Source: Macrostomum hystrix (Eukaryota > Platyhelminthes > Macrostomidae). From it: a DNA stretch of 64,000 nucleotides. Below are positions 1 through 11,600 of this stretch, in pieces. The stretch spans positions 25,287,001-25,351,000 of the forward strand of contig CATNEN010000001.1 of assembly GCA_950097015.1 (NCBI GenBank). The letters are read 5' to 3'. Under the pieces are notes generated by a model, which had not been told where the DNA came from, ran no database searches, and saw only the letters and a list, made by a program, of their open reading frames with translations. The stretch's first letter is position 1. Every line of letters starts with the position of its first letter. The position numbers and the translations under genes are program-made.

Positions 1-234
1 GTAGCCACCGCGTCATCGGCTGGGAATCTGTGCATTCGCACTGGAGTTCTGGTATCGCCAGTGTATGCTTGAGCTGTATTTGTGCAAGTGGCTGCATAAC
101 ACATTTTTTGAACTGAATGTAAAATTTTGCGTCGCCATGGCCCAGGACAAAGGAAGGACAAGAAATTGGGCTTGGTCAAATACTCTTAAAACAATTAAGA
201 GGAACGCAACGCTTATATTGAGATTGGTTCACAA
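1..234. other. Unassigned left edge
   Basis: I see no exon, RNA gene or clear repeat here. Short open frames are present but have no recognisable domain or splice context. Confidence 0.4.
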
Positions 235-660
235 GACGCATAGTGCTTGCACAACCATTCACCCTTCCCTCCCTCCCCTCAGTGCGGCTTCGTTGGCTTC
301 TACATGTACGATGTACTAAAGTTAGGGTAGGGCAAATCTATGCTAGAGCTAGAGGGCTTTGGGCTTGCACTGTTTGTTGTACAGCCCTCGGCCTCCACCC
401 ATCCACCCCTCCAAACTCCAACCCTTCAGTGCGCCCTTATTGGCTCCTACAAAAGAAGCAGGGCAAAGCTATGCAATAGCTGGAGGGCTTTGGGCTTGCA
501 CTGTTTGTTGTACAGCCCTCGGCCTCCACCCATCCACCCCTCCAAACTCCAACCCTTCAGTGCGCCCTTATTGGCTCCTACAAAAGAAGCAGGGCAAAGC
601 TATGCAATAGCTGGAGGGTTTGTACAGCCCTCGGCCTCCACCTTCACCCCTCCACAGTGC
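235..660 (+). repeat. 131-bp tandem repeat, about 2.5-3 copies
   Basis: The block starting AGGGCTTTGGG recurs at 353 and 484, and a shortened version starts near 615, which gives a 131-bp period. A more diverged copy precedes it from about 235. Each copy contains a pyrimidine-rich segment of CCACCC runs. The open frames through it are by-products of the duplication. I recognise no gene in it. Confidence 0.8.
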
Positions 661-1053
661 TATAGGCTAGCAAGAGGGTTGAAAGGGGAAGCGTGTTACT
701 GGAAATTCAGGCTAGCGAAAACTTAGCTTAAAGTCAGGCATGTACATTGTATGTATGCTTGAAAACGTCATTCCCCTATTACATTTATTTTAGTCACTGA
801 TATTTTTTGTTGTAATTTGCATTTACACTACCGTCCTAAGAGTAGTATCCATTTTGGACCCACAGCGAGATGGAGACTGACCAATCTAGTTATATATTAT
901 CTGTGGACGTGGCATGAATCCCTAAACCCCAAATGCACAAGCCTTCACTGCAACCTTCGCACCGTGGCTGCTGCATCGCAGGCCATGAGCGACTGCTACC
1001 GCAGTGAGTTGAGTCAGTTCGGCATCCACGTGGCTGCCAGGTGACTTGTTGAG
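661..1053. other. Unassigned sequence upstream of WSC exon
   Basis: Probably intron or 5' flank of the WSC-domain gene. An open frame runs to a TGA at 1042-1044, in register with the WSC exon that follows, so the exon most likely begins after this stop, at the AG at 1052-1053. I cannot identify an upstream exon with confidence. Confidence 0.35.
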
Positions 1054-1687
1054 TTCTCCTACATCGGCTGCTTCGTTGACAACCCTGACAGAGCCTTGAA
1101 CGGACAGAGTTGCGTCAGCAGCATCGGTGGGCTCGAAGTCGTCGAAGCCAGCCACATTGACTCATCCAGCAACTCGCGCGAGTTCTGCAGCAGCGTCTGC
1201 TCACTGGGCGGCTTCCCCTACTTCAGTGTGCAAAACGGATCGAACTGCCTGTGCGGCAACTCATTCGGGTCGCATGGAAGAGCCGGTGAGAGTGACTGCA
1301 ACATGACGTGCACTGGAAACCCGCTGCAGAAGTGCGGATCAGTCTGGAGGAACTCTGTGTTCGCCCTCACCTATCCCAGAAAGTCGCCTTTCCATTCGTC
1401 ATAAAATCTAACGGCCCCCGAAACGTCTCAATTCACCTTCATTTTAGTGAAAAAACATTTTCAAGCCGGCGCCAAGGCCAGATAAGACTGTGGAAGCCAC
1501 TCAGCAGACATTCTGGACGGTCCCGGCCTTGGTCGAGCTCGAATGCCTGTTTCAGTGCGAGGCCAAGGCTGCCGACTGTCAGGCTGTGATCTTCTCAGGC
1601 CAGCAGCAGCTGTGCCACCTGCTCAGGTTCGCCTACCCGCCTGCCAACCTGAGCAGCTCAGCTGGAGACTACTACCTGCGTGGCTGA
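1054..1687 (+). CDS. WSC-domain plus PAN/apple-like domain protein, 3' exons
   Basis: Two exon-sized coding blocks. The first (about 1054-1382) encodes a cysteine-rich WSC domain: it opens with YIGCFVDNPDRAL, has the central CLCGN, then SDCNMTCTGNPLQKCG, the usual WSC order of a Y-x-GC start, a CxCGN core and a C-x-G-x-CG end. WSC domains are putative carbohydrate-binding modules of extracellular or membrane proteins. The second block (from about 1448-1477 to the TGA at 1685-1687) has cysteines spaced as in a PAN/apple fold (LECLFQCEAKAADC, then QQQLCHL) and ends in YYLRG. The exact acceptor of the second exon is unsettled; 1477 keeps the frame if the donor is at 1383. The 5' part of the gene lies upstream and was not found. 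Secreted or cell-surface location is inferred from family and cysteine content. Confidence 0.72.
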
Positions 1688-1846
1688 TCCCATTCGTGTG
1701 GAAAGCATAGAAACTCATGCCTAAAATTATGTGACACTTCTGTCAACTCAAAATGCTAAACATTGAGCACTGACATTGATGTTTAAAACAACCGTGTTAA
1801 GATAAAAAATGTTTGAAATCACTTGTTTTTTTTATTCAGCAACCAA

Positions 1847-1852
1847 AATAAA
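1847..1852 (+). terminator. AATAAA polyadenylation signal of WSC gene
   Basis: Canonical AATAAA hexamer 160 bp after the TGA of the WSC/PAN gene, on the same strand and before the next tandem array. The position suits the 3' end of that transcript. Confidence 0.55.
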
Positions 1853-1944
1853 CCAACGAGCGACAGTTTTGATATTCACGTTTCACGTCACTACCGGTAT
1901 GCTTACCGTCTGTCTTGTTTATTATTTACACTGTCTCTAGCAGA

Positions 1945-2420
1945 CAACCAATGTCTCTGATCTCTCCAACCAATGTCTCTGATCTCTCCAACCAATGTCT
2001 CTGATCACTCCAACCAATGTCTCTGATCTCTCCAACCAATGTCTCTCTGATCTCTCCAACGAATGTCTCTGATCTCTCCAACCAATGTCTCTCTGATCTC
2101 TCCAACCAATGTCTCTGATCTCTCCAACCAATGTCTCTGATCTCTCCAACCAATGTCTCTCTGATCTCTCCAACCAATGTCTCTGATCTCTCCAACGAAT
2201 GTCTCTGATCTCTCCAACCAATGTCTCTCTGATCTCTCCAACCAATGTCTCTGATCTCTCCAACCAATGTCTCTGATCTCTCCAACCAATGTCTCTCTGA
2301 TCTCTCCAACCAATGTCTCTCTGATCTCTCCAACCAATGTCTCTGATCTCTCCAACCAATGTCTCTGATCTCTCCAACCAATGTCTCTGATCTCTCCAAC
2401 CAATGTCTCTCTGATCTTTC
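1945..2420. repeat. Minisatellite, 22/24-bp unit
   Basis: About 20 copies of a unit reading CCAATGTCTCTGATCTCTCC plus AA, some lengthened by an extra CT. The changing register yields long artefactual frames on the minus strand. It lies between the 3' ends of the convergent WSC and H6PD-like genes. Confidence 0.95.
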
Positions 2421-2504
2421 TTGGGATAAACCCACGAAGGTCTCCGCCATCAGCGCCACCGAGAAGACGGATGGCAATGGATGGACGGAAGTCAGCGGCT
2501 TGTC

Positions 2505-2555
2505 TTCCTTGGCGTTCGCATAGGCAAACGCGATAGACCACTCTGCCACTCAGCC
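2505..2555 (-). repeat. tRNA-like SINE head fragment
   Basis: On the minus strand the sequence includes TGGCAGAGTGG followed by a CGCGTTTGCC-like stretch, matching the box A region of the SINE that is complete at 63591-63956. Only the head is recognisable. Confidence 0.4.
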
Positions 2556-2571
2556 CACTTAACATCAACAA

Positions 2572-5500
2572 TCACAGCATATCAAAACTAACCCCATTTT
2601 CATCATCATCGCTGACTGGCAACTCGGCCGCAGCCGCCAGCACTGGGTCCCACAGTTGCCACGCGGCCAGCAGGCTGGGCAGGCCGACAAAGCAGGAGGA
2701 AGCAGCCGATGCCTTCTTGGCCAGCAGTTGCTTAGCAACCTGAACGTAGGCGTTCTCAGAAGCGGATTTTGAGACGCTGAAAAAGTTGTATTGAGTAACC
2801 GGAAGCCGAAGCAATCCAGACTTGTCCTGATCGCGGAGTTCCGGGTGTACGAGGGCCTCGTTGCTAGGCAACGCATGAAGATCGGCAGAGGCGCTGCACC
2901 GCAGCCCGGCAGAGCAGGCGATCAGAGGTCGCGCTAGTCCCGTGGCCTTGGCATTTCCGCCGATGTAGACAAGCAGTTCGTCTTCCTGGCTGCGACCAGT
3001 GGCGGGAGCTGGCAGCTGGAATGTCAGCCGGATGAAGGAGGCCTTGAAGGCAAGCCGTTTGCCAGCCGAGGCAACGATGGGCACTGAATGCCACCTGGCG
3101 CGGCCGCAAAATGTCAGGCCGACAGCGGCAAAGGTTGGCGTCGATCGGGAGCCACCGTAGCCAGAGTATCGTCCAGCCAGGAGGTGCCGAGCCGCAACCG
3201 GCGGACAGTAGGCAGTCAGGAGGCGCGACTTTTCGTTCTCCAGCCAATCGGGTGGAGGCGGAGACTGGGAGGGTGGCAGCTCCATCAGCACCAAGGTGAG
3301 CATCTCAGTCAGGTGGTTTTGCATCACGTCGCGAATGACGCCCTCGCTGTCGTAGAAGTCGAGACGATCTGAGATGCGGGATTCGGATTCAATACGGTTC
3401 GGCTTGCATACCAGAACTGTTATGGGATTTCGCCAAGTTGACGAGGATAATTAGGATAACTGAGGGGATAATTTAGTAACTGAAGCGGATAATTTGGTAA
3501 CTAAGGAGGATATTTTGGTAACTAAAGAGGATATTTTGGTAACTAAGGAGGATATTTTGGTAACTAAGGAGGATATTTTGGTAACTAAGGATGATAATTT
3601 GGTTACTAAGGAAGGTAATTTGGTTACTAAGGAGGGCAATTTGGTTACTAAGGAGGGAAATTTGGTTACTAAGGAGGGTAATTTGGTTACTAAGGAGGGT
3701 AATTTGGTTACTAAGGAGGGTAATTTGGTTACTAAGGAGGGTAATTTGGTTACTAAGGAGGGTAATTTGGTTACTAAGGAGGGTAATTTGGTTATTAAGG
3801 AGGGTAATTTGGGGACTGAACGGGTAATTTGGTGACTGAAGGGGTAATTTGGTGACTGAAAGGGTAATTTGGTGACTGAAAGGGTAATTTGGTGACTGAA
3901 GGGGTAATTTGGTGACTGAAGGGGTAATTTGGTGACTGAGGGGGGTAATTTGGTAACTTAGGAGGTGGGGTAATTAAGTAACAGAAGAGTTAGATTTATT
4001 TACTCAATTTTCCTCATGGGGGTTGAAGTTGCATATTTTTTTTACTCTAAATGAACATTCATGTAGCCGTATTCAGAATAAAGAAAGACGTAGAGGGGTT
4101 TGCATTACGCAACCAAGATCCCTGAGCTCGATTCCGCGGCGAGGCCACATTGAGGGCTAACCCATAAGGCGCTGTGAGAGTGTACACTGCCTGAAGATGA
4201 GCAGTACATGTGTGAGTGTGTGCCTGTGTACGGTATCTGTTTGAGTTTATGCTTCGGAGTCAGCGAAACGAGCAGAATTGTTTCTTCTCGTTGGCTGTGG
4301 GTCGACTGTCACAGCATCATGATTATTATTAATATAAGCTAACTACAATGCATGCATAAAATCTTCACGTACGTAAATTTGGATCGAAATAAAGTTTTGA
4401 ATTACCTTCAACGCCCAAATTCTCCCAGATGGCTGCTTCAACGCGAATTACATAGGCCGACGATAGCAATGACTCCAAAGCCGGATTTGCCTGACTGAAC
4501 TCGGAAAGAGGGGTTTGGCGGGTGTTCATAAAGGCGCCATGGCTGGCGGGAATGGGGTAAAGGTTTTCTCGATTTATTTTTCAGGCCAAGCCGGGCTAGC
4601 CCACGTACATCAATGTACATGCATGCTTAGGCAGACAACCCCACCACCCTTCCTCAAACACAAGCAGAGCCGCCATCTAACGGCTAAGGATGGGATGAGA
4701 TAGAAAAATCTGACCAATCAGCAAAGTGCATTTAAGGAATGTACATTTTCGTTAATCAAAGGCTACAGTTGCCGCGGAAATCTATTAATATCTCATCCCC
4801 TCCGTGCCCATCTTGTTCGTTATTTCACTCCCTATCTCTCCCAATGTACGCTTGCTGGTAGCGTTATCGATTTTTCTGTGCCCTTCCTGACATTTTATGT
4901 ACTTGTGCGCGCCCCGCCACCCCATTCTCTTATCTCCAAAATTCACCCACCCCAAATATAAGCGGCTAAAAGGCCGGCTTATCGAAGTGTTTTGATTTCT
5001 GTCACGCTGTTTTACCGTATTCTGTATTTTACTCTTTTTTGCATGCCGTTCAAATTTCACTAATATAGTCACAAACGTGAGACAATATTGAAGAGAGGGT
5101 GTTGGACGAGCAATGAAGAAGCGCTGCTCACCGGAACTGGGTGAGTCCGGCCAGAACTGGCTTGGCCAGGTAGTGATCCACCCGGTGCAGCCTGTCCTCC
5201 GTGACGCCGGCTGCCGACAGCTCGCTGGCCAGCTGCTCAGCCGATGCAGCACTGGAGCCGAATGGCTTCTCCAGCACGAAGTCGCTGGCGGGACTGCCAG
5301 GCGCAGGCGGGCAGGCCCGCTGCAAAGCTCTGGCTACTTGAGCGTATGAACGCGGTGGTATGGACAGGTAAAAAATACGACGGCTGGGAACGGCCTCCGC
5401 CTGACTGCACAGACTGCGATAGCCGGCCTCGTCGCCAACTCCTGAGTGCAGGCGGACATTGGCGAAGAACCAGTCGCGCAAGCCGGGCTCAGCTGTGGCC

Positions 5501-5727
5501 AGAAAGGTGCCGGGATTCGCCGAGCTCAGGCTGCCTCTGGTGACGCAGTGCAGCTGCAACGGCTGGTCTGGCTGCTGCTGCCACACCCGGTGAAAAGCAG
5601 GCCATAGGTACCGCTGAGCCAGGTCGCCATTGCAGCCTAGGATAAATACATCGGTCTTCAAGGTGCTGCCGTCAGCTGCGACAGTTAGTAAGGCCGGCAA
5701 CAGCAACTGCAGCAGTGATAGCACCAT
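2572..5727 (-). CDS. H6PD: ER-type glucose-6-phosphate dehydrogenase, three exons
   Basis: Exon 1 5727-5132, exon 2 4494-4406, exon 3 3368-2572; splice phases agree and give about 493 residues. Family role: oxidises glucose-6-phosphate in the ER lumen to make NADPH. Residues 1-18 form a leucine-rich signal peptide. The NADP fold has GCNGDLA (31-37), then EKPFG (153-157) and the substrate/active-site stretch RVDHYLAKP (182-190). Exon 3 carries GVIRDVMQNHLTE and a RWHSVP..GKRL block and ends with SENAY..DENG, closest to H6PD rather than cytosolic G6PD. In H6PD a 6-phosphogluconolactonase domain follows; here an in-frame TGA comes five codons after DENG. A GTTAGT donor at 2592-2587, phase 0, could splice past this stop, but I find no lactonase exon in the remaining 2.5 kb. 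The ATG at 5727 is preferred because the signal peptide starts there. Confidence 0.85.
3440..3970. repeat. Minisatellite, 21-bp unit grading to about 19 bp
   Basis: Tandem copies of a unit with core GGTAATTTGGTTACTAAGGA. The right part switches to GGTAATTTGGTGACTGAAG. The array sits in intron 2 of the H6PD-like gene, about 70 bp from the exon 3 acceptor. With a 21-bp unit the frame stays open but has no meaning. Confidence 0.95.
4091..4338 (+). repeat. SINE family A copy, diverged
   Basis: Contains a box-B-like GAGCTCGATTCCGCGGCGAGG, then the family body (GAGAGTGTACACTGCCTGA, GTACGGTATCTG, AGTCAGCGAAACG) and an ATT-rich tail. It aligns with the complete copy at 63591-63956 but lacks about 50 bp of the body. 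It is in intron 2 of the H6PD-like gene. Confidence 0.75.
4500..5131. other. Intron 1 of H6PD-like gene
   Basis: AT-rich sequence between the donor at 5131 and the acceptor at 4495 on the minus strand. No further feature recognised. Confidence 0.6.
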
Positions 5728-5790
5728 CAAAATATGCTGAGCTAATTTCCAAGAATCCTAAGGTGAGATATTTGATGCAGGGTTTATAGG

Positions 5791-6045
5791 AGGTTGTAGC
5801 CTAGTGGTTAGAGCACTGGTTCGATTTCCGACTCCCAACTGGAAGAACAATTTGTGCCCATAAGCAAGAAATTTAACTCTGCATTGCTTCAGTTCAGTTC
5901 ACCCAGCTGTTAAATGAGTACCAGCATTATCTGGGGCGATTGAGGGTGGGTGTGGCGTCCAACCAGTCCATGGACTGAACAGCCGTACGCAGTGTTCAGA
6001 TGCACCTCGCAACAGCTGCGGCTGACCGAATGGGGCAGGTTTAAT
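5791..6045 (+). repeat. SINE family B copy
   Basis: The head GTTGTAGCCTAGTGGTTAGA resembles tRNA box A and GGTTCGATTTCC is a box B. The body holds a GCAAGAAATTTAACTCTGCA block and GGGTGTGGCGTCCAACCAGT. Other copies are at 6240-6400, 9004-9459 and 36740-36917. It lies just upstream of the H6PD-like start. Confidence 0.8.
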
Positions 6046-6239
6046 CAGTTAATTTTAATTGATGCCGCATAAAGACCGGACTATACGTAAAAATCAATAA
6101 AAGAAACTGGTTTTTACTTTAATTTTGCTATTCTGAATAACGGCATTTATTGCTTGGGTTGAAACGAGGTTGAAGTCATTTGAGCTTTTCCAACTGTTTT
6201 TTAAACTGTTCTTTGAACCACGTTGTAGGAATAAAAAGA

Positions 6240-6400
6240 ACAGATATGCAGCCGACAGCACAGCCGAAGCTATTGCGTCTGAAAGCCCATGGACAATGGA
6301 GGGAGGACAGAAATTGTTCCATTGAAGTCGGGAATCGAACCCCCGACCATCGGGTCGTGATTCCCATTCGTAACGGTTTGCATCTCGGCATTATGAAACA
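6240..6400 (-). repeat. SINE family B copy, partial
   Basis: Minus-strand GGGGGTTCGATTCCC (box B) followed by AACAATTTCTGTCC and a body shared with the copy at 9004-9459 (CAATAGCTTCGGCTGTG). The head is diverged. Confidence 0.65.
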
Positions 6401-6409
6401 GACACCGTA

Positions 6410-7850
6410 ATTTAAAAACAATGAAAAAGAAACTGATGAGGCCCTACCTGGTTTGTCAACTGCACCGTCATTTTTAACTCCTTGCAACTGTTAGTAGGGC
6501 ATCCAGTTTCTTTTAATCATAAAATAAAAATCCAAATATTTATCGACCTGGAAATAGTGCAATTCATATATTTAATGTATGTAAAGCTAATTATTAATTT
6601 CAAAGATTTTATTAGTAAAGGAAACGGTGTGCTTTATTGATAAAGCAGCAAATAAATTTCACAAGTTCATTGTCAACTAACTAAATGATTTTTAGGACAA
6701 TTTTTTTCGAACAGACACACACGAAGATGGCAGTAAGTTTTTTATTTCTATTTTTGGTTTAGTTTATAAAGGGGTGTACAAACCGCAGCAAAATCGTTAA
6801 AACGAAAAAATGAAAAAAAAAATGACAAAGACCTAATTTTTTAAATAGGTGAATATTGATTGCGAACACGAACTTCTGGACTCACCGACCGAACTGAATA
6901 TGCAGCATTATGATCAGAAACAATAGCCGACACGGTTACATGATGAAATTTTGTGAGTAGAAAAACTATGCCTATATTAGCGGTCTTTTGCCACCAAGAC
7001 ACCCACGACGAGAATTGTTGAATATCTCGACGAGGGCCGATGTTTTGTGATTCCGGAAGTTGTTTCATCGGAGAGAGTGGTAAAAATTGATCCGTGTTCT
7101 GGACTTACAAGGCGATCGGTTCAATATATTGTGAGACACAGAAAAAAACGTGGGTAGTGGTATTTCTACGGTCAAAGCAGGACACACAATTTCCTGCATA
7201 AAACTATATCTAAAACAGGTAAACAAAAATCTTTATTCTGGAAAATGTGTACAGCCTCAAAGATTGTTTGAAAACGATGAAACTAAAAACTAAAATTAAC
7301 CGATTTGTTACAGAACAGCAGCGTTTTACTCGGGTACAATAATCAACAACAAAAAAATCAAACAATAAGCATTACGTTAAATCATTCTGATTGGCTGGAA
7401 AGTTAAACAAAATTGATCGTTTCAAATAAGGAAGTGTTTTAAATCATAGGAAGCGCTTAAAGTATCGATAAACTGGAATACTCAACACCGTTCACACAGA
7501 TTTCTGCATTATAAAAAGTTGCTGAAATTGATAGATAAACTGTTTCGTTGGAAAATATTATTAAAGTTACATTGAAATCGTTACTTCTTTAGGTTCGTCG
7601 AAAAAAAAACATGAGCAGGACACGATCTTAATTCGTTAATTAATGAATAAATATTGATAATATGGAAATAATCGATACACTGAGGAATATATAGTATCGC
7701 CTTAGTGAAACAAGTCAAGAACAGATTAAATTATATTGAGATCATTATTAGTTATCATTTTACCAAGTGTATATACATTTTTATAAGAAACCAATCCAGG
7801 GTTTAAAAAGATTTGAGAATTATTTCTAACCTTTTAAGTAAGCAGCTGGA
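6410..7850. other. AT-rich region between H6PD and the unidentified gene
   Basis: Mostly low-complexity AT-rich DNA. One stretch, 6981-7157 on the plus strand, is open for 58 codons after a possible AG acceptor and reads like protein (see findings). Nothing else supported. Confidence 0.4.
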
Positions 7851-7856
7851 AATTCT

Positions 7857-8490
7857 TCTCTTGATTGGCTTTTGTCTATGGTCGAATGGACTTCTATGGC
7901 AGTGACTGGTACTGCAGTGAATAAGTGGATTCTCAGCTTGATTGGCTTTTGTCTATGGTCGAATGTACTTCTATGGCCGTGACTGCTAATGCAGTGAATA
8001 AGTGGACTCTCAGCTTGATTGGCTTTTGTCTATGGTCGAATGGACTTCTATGGCAGTGACTGCTACTGCAGTGAATAAGTGGACTCTCAGCTTGATTGGC
8101 TTTTGTCTATGGTCGAATGTACTTCTATGGCAGTGACTGGTACTGCAGTGAATAAGTGGATTCTCAGCTTGATTGGCTTTTGTCTATGGTCGAATGTACT
8201 TCTATGGCCGTGACTGCTAATGCAGTGAATAAGTGGACTCTCAGCTTGATTGGCTTTTGTCTATGGTCGAATGGACTTCTATGGCAGTGACTGCTACTGC
8301 AGTGAATAAGTGGACTCTCAGCTTGATTGGCTTTTGTCTATGGTCGAATGTACTTCTATGGCAGTGACTGCTACTGCAGTGAATAAGTGGACTCTCAGCT
8401 TGACTGGCTTTTGTCTATGGTCGAATGTACTTCTATGGCAGTGACTGCTACTGCAGTGAATAAGTGGACTCTCAGCTTGATTGGCTTAAT
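7857..8490. repeat. 77-bp tandem repeat with three-unit higher order
   Basis: About eight copies of a unit starting CAGCTTGATTGGCTTTTGTC, with starts at 7934 and 8011 (77 bp apart). Variant copies (GGCCGTGACTGCTAAT versus GGCAGTGACTGCTACT versus GACTGGTACTG) recur in the same order 231 bp apart, so three units were duplicated together. It lies downstream of the unidentified minus-strand gene. Confidence 0.95.
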
Positions 8491-8601
8491 TCTAGACTTG
8501 ACTGACAAAAGCGATACAAAGAATAGACAGATAGAACCAGCCGAAAAATGAATTGATTAATAATGTGAGTAATATCAGGTGTTCATTATTGGCAAGTCGG
8601 C

Positions 8602-11600
8602 TCACACTGCGCACACAGCCGCAGCAGCCTCCACCAGAGCCGGGTGCTGAGCGCGAGGCAGATTTGACAGTCGAACTAGCAGATTGCGCCATTCGATTTC
8701 GTCGTCGGATTTCGGCAGCACGAAGCTGGTGGCTCGGTCCCAGCTGACCGGAGCTTCGTCTGGCAGTTCAACGCCCTCCTCGGTGACTAGGAGCACCTGG
8801 CAGTGCTTGCTACCGTGGAAACAGGCGCGCAACATGCGGCTTTCAAGGCTGTCCGGAGTGCGCAGACTGCTGGCCATGGCCCGACCGATGAAGAACAGGG
8901 CAGCACGCACTGAGGGCTGCGAGGGAGGGGGCGATTGGTAGTGAGACAGAGTCATGTTAAAAGCATCAGTATCAAAATCTCTTCTCAATATAAAATGAAT
9001 ATCGAGACAGAGACAGCCGACACCACAGAAGCAGCTATTGCGCGGCGCATCTGAAGGCTGCGTACGGCCTTCAGTGGTGTGGTGTCCATGGACTGGGGGA
9101 ACGCCACACCCAACCTCAATTACCCCCAGACAGTGGTGTGGTGTCCATGGACTGTGGGAACGCCACACCCAACCTCAATTACCCCCAGACAGTGGTGTGG
9201 TGTCCATGGACTGGGGGAACGCCACACCCAACCTCAATTACCCCCAGACAGTGGTGTGGTGTCCATGGACTGGGGGAACGCCACACCCAACCTCAATTAC
9301 CCCCAGACAATGCTGGTACCCATATAACAGCTGCATGAACTGAAGCCATGCAGAGTTAAGTGACTTGCTAGAGGGCCAAATTGTTTCAGTGGAGCCGGGA
9401 ATCGAACCTCCGACCTTCAATTCGTGAGTCCGAAGCTCTAACCACAAGGCAACAACCTCGAAAAAAACTCAAAATTATTTTAATTTTCAATCATTTAAAA
9501 TGAAGATTCAATCATTCAAAATGAAGATTCAATCATTCAAAATGAAGATTCAATCATTCAAACTGAAGGTTTCAATCATTCAAAATGAAGATTCAATCAT
9601 TCAAAATGAAGATTCAATCATTCAAAATGAAGATTCAATCATTCAAAATGAATATTCAATCATTCAAAATGAAGATTCAATCATTCAAAATGAAGATTCA
9701 ATCATTCAAAATGAAGATTCAATCATTCAAAATGAAGATTCAATCATTCAAAATGAATATTCAATCATTCAAAATGAAGATTCAATCATTCAAAATGAAG
9801 ATTCAATCATTCAAAATGAAGATTCAATCATTCAAAATGAATATTCAATCATTCAAAATGAAGATTCAATCATTCAAAATGAAGATTCAATCATTCAAAA
9901 TAAAGATTCAATCATTCAAAATGAAGATTCAATCATTCAAAATGAAGATTCAATCATTCAAAATGAATATTCAATCATTCAAAATGAAGATTCAATCATT
10001 CAAAATGAAGATTCAATCATTCAAAATAAAGATTCAATCATTCAAAATGAAGATTCAATCATTCAAAATGAAGATTCAATCATTCAAAATGAAGATTCAA
10101 TCATTCAAAATGAAGATTCAATCATTCAAAATGAAGATTCAATCATTCAAAATGAAGATTCAATCATTCAAAATGAAGATTCAATCATTCAAAATGAAGA
10201 TTCAATCATTCAAAATGAAGATTCAATCATTCAAAATGAAGATTCAATCATTCAAAATGAAGGTCTCAATCATTCAATCATTAAAAAATGTCCAATCCAT
10301 CGCAGCTCACATGAGCCAGTTGCTCATTCTCGAACAGGTGCAGCGATTCGGAGCCGAAGTACTGCAGGCGAGTGTCCTCATTGGAGCAGTACGGTGCCAC
10401 GAACACCCCGGACTCGGCCAGGTTGACAGGCTCAGTGCGGCCCCGCTGGAACATGCAGATCAGGCGGCTGAGATTGACGCTCGGCATGCCGTTCGGATAT
10501 TCGTCAACCACAACCACGCACGACGGCAGGCGAAGAACGAACTGGACCTCAACTTCGGTTGCATTGCTGGGCATTAGGCGGGCCATGCAGCCACGCCTGA
10601 CTGGCGAGCTTTCTGGCTCAGCGGCTGGTAGGGCCGGCTGGCCCAGCGAGAAGGCGATGAGCTGGCCGAGACGCAGCAGCTGGAAATCCTCGCTAGGCTC
10701 CAGGATGCTGCGAAGCACCTGCGAGACAGTCTGGCCGCGAACCTGGTTCAAGGCCTCGTGAAGGATGGCCGACTGCGGATTGCGGAATGTGCGCTGGTGA
10801 AAGCTGATTGGTGGGAAGAGGGTGACAGCTGATTGGTGGGCAGAGAGTGACAGCTGATTGGTGGGCAGAGGGTGACAGCTGATTGGTTGGCAAAGGGTGA
10901 CAGCTGATTGGTTGGCAGAGGGTGACAGCTGATTGGTGGGCAGAGGTTGGCAGTTGATTGGTGGGCAGAGGTTGGCAGTTGATTGGTGGGCAGAGGGTGA
11001 ATGCTGATTGGTGGGCAGAGGGTGGCAGCTGATTGGAGGGCAGAGGTTGGCAGTTTATTGGTGGGCAGAGGGTGAATGCTGATTGGTGGCAGAGGGTGGC
11101 AGCTGATTGGAGGGCAGAGGTTGGCAGTTTATTGGTGGGCAGAGGGTGAATGCTGATTGGTGGCAGAGGGTGGCAGCTGATTGGAGGGCAGAGGTTGGCA
11201 GTTTATTGGTGGGCAGAGGGTGAATGCTGATTGGTGGCAGAGGGTGGTAGCTGATTGGTGGGCAGAGGTTGGCAGTTTATTGGTTGGCAGAGGGTGAATG
11301 CTGATTGGTGGCAGAGGGTGGTAGCTGATTGGTGGGCAGAGGTTGGCAGTTTATTGGTGGGCAGAGGGTGAATGCTGATTGGTGGCAGAGGGTGAATGCT
11401 GATTGGTGGCAGAGGGTGGTAGCGGATTGGTGGGCAGAGGTTGGCAGTTGATTGGTGGGCAGAGGGTGGCAGCTGATTGGAGGGCATAGGTTGGCAGTTT
11501 ATTGGTTGGCAGAGGGTGAATGCTGATTGACGGCAGAGGGTGGCAGCGGTACATGTGTGGGCCCTCACCGTACTCTCGAACTGGTCGAGCTGTGTCATGC

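Noticed and set aside
9500..10577. Frames of 308 and 330 codons
   Set aside because: Produced by the 21-bp repeat unit.
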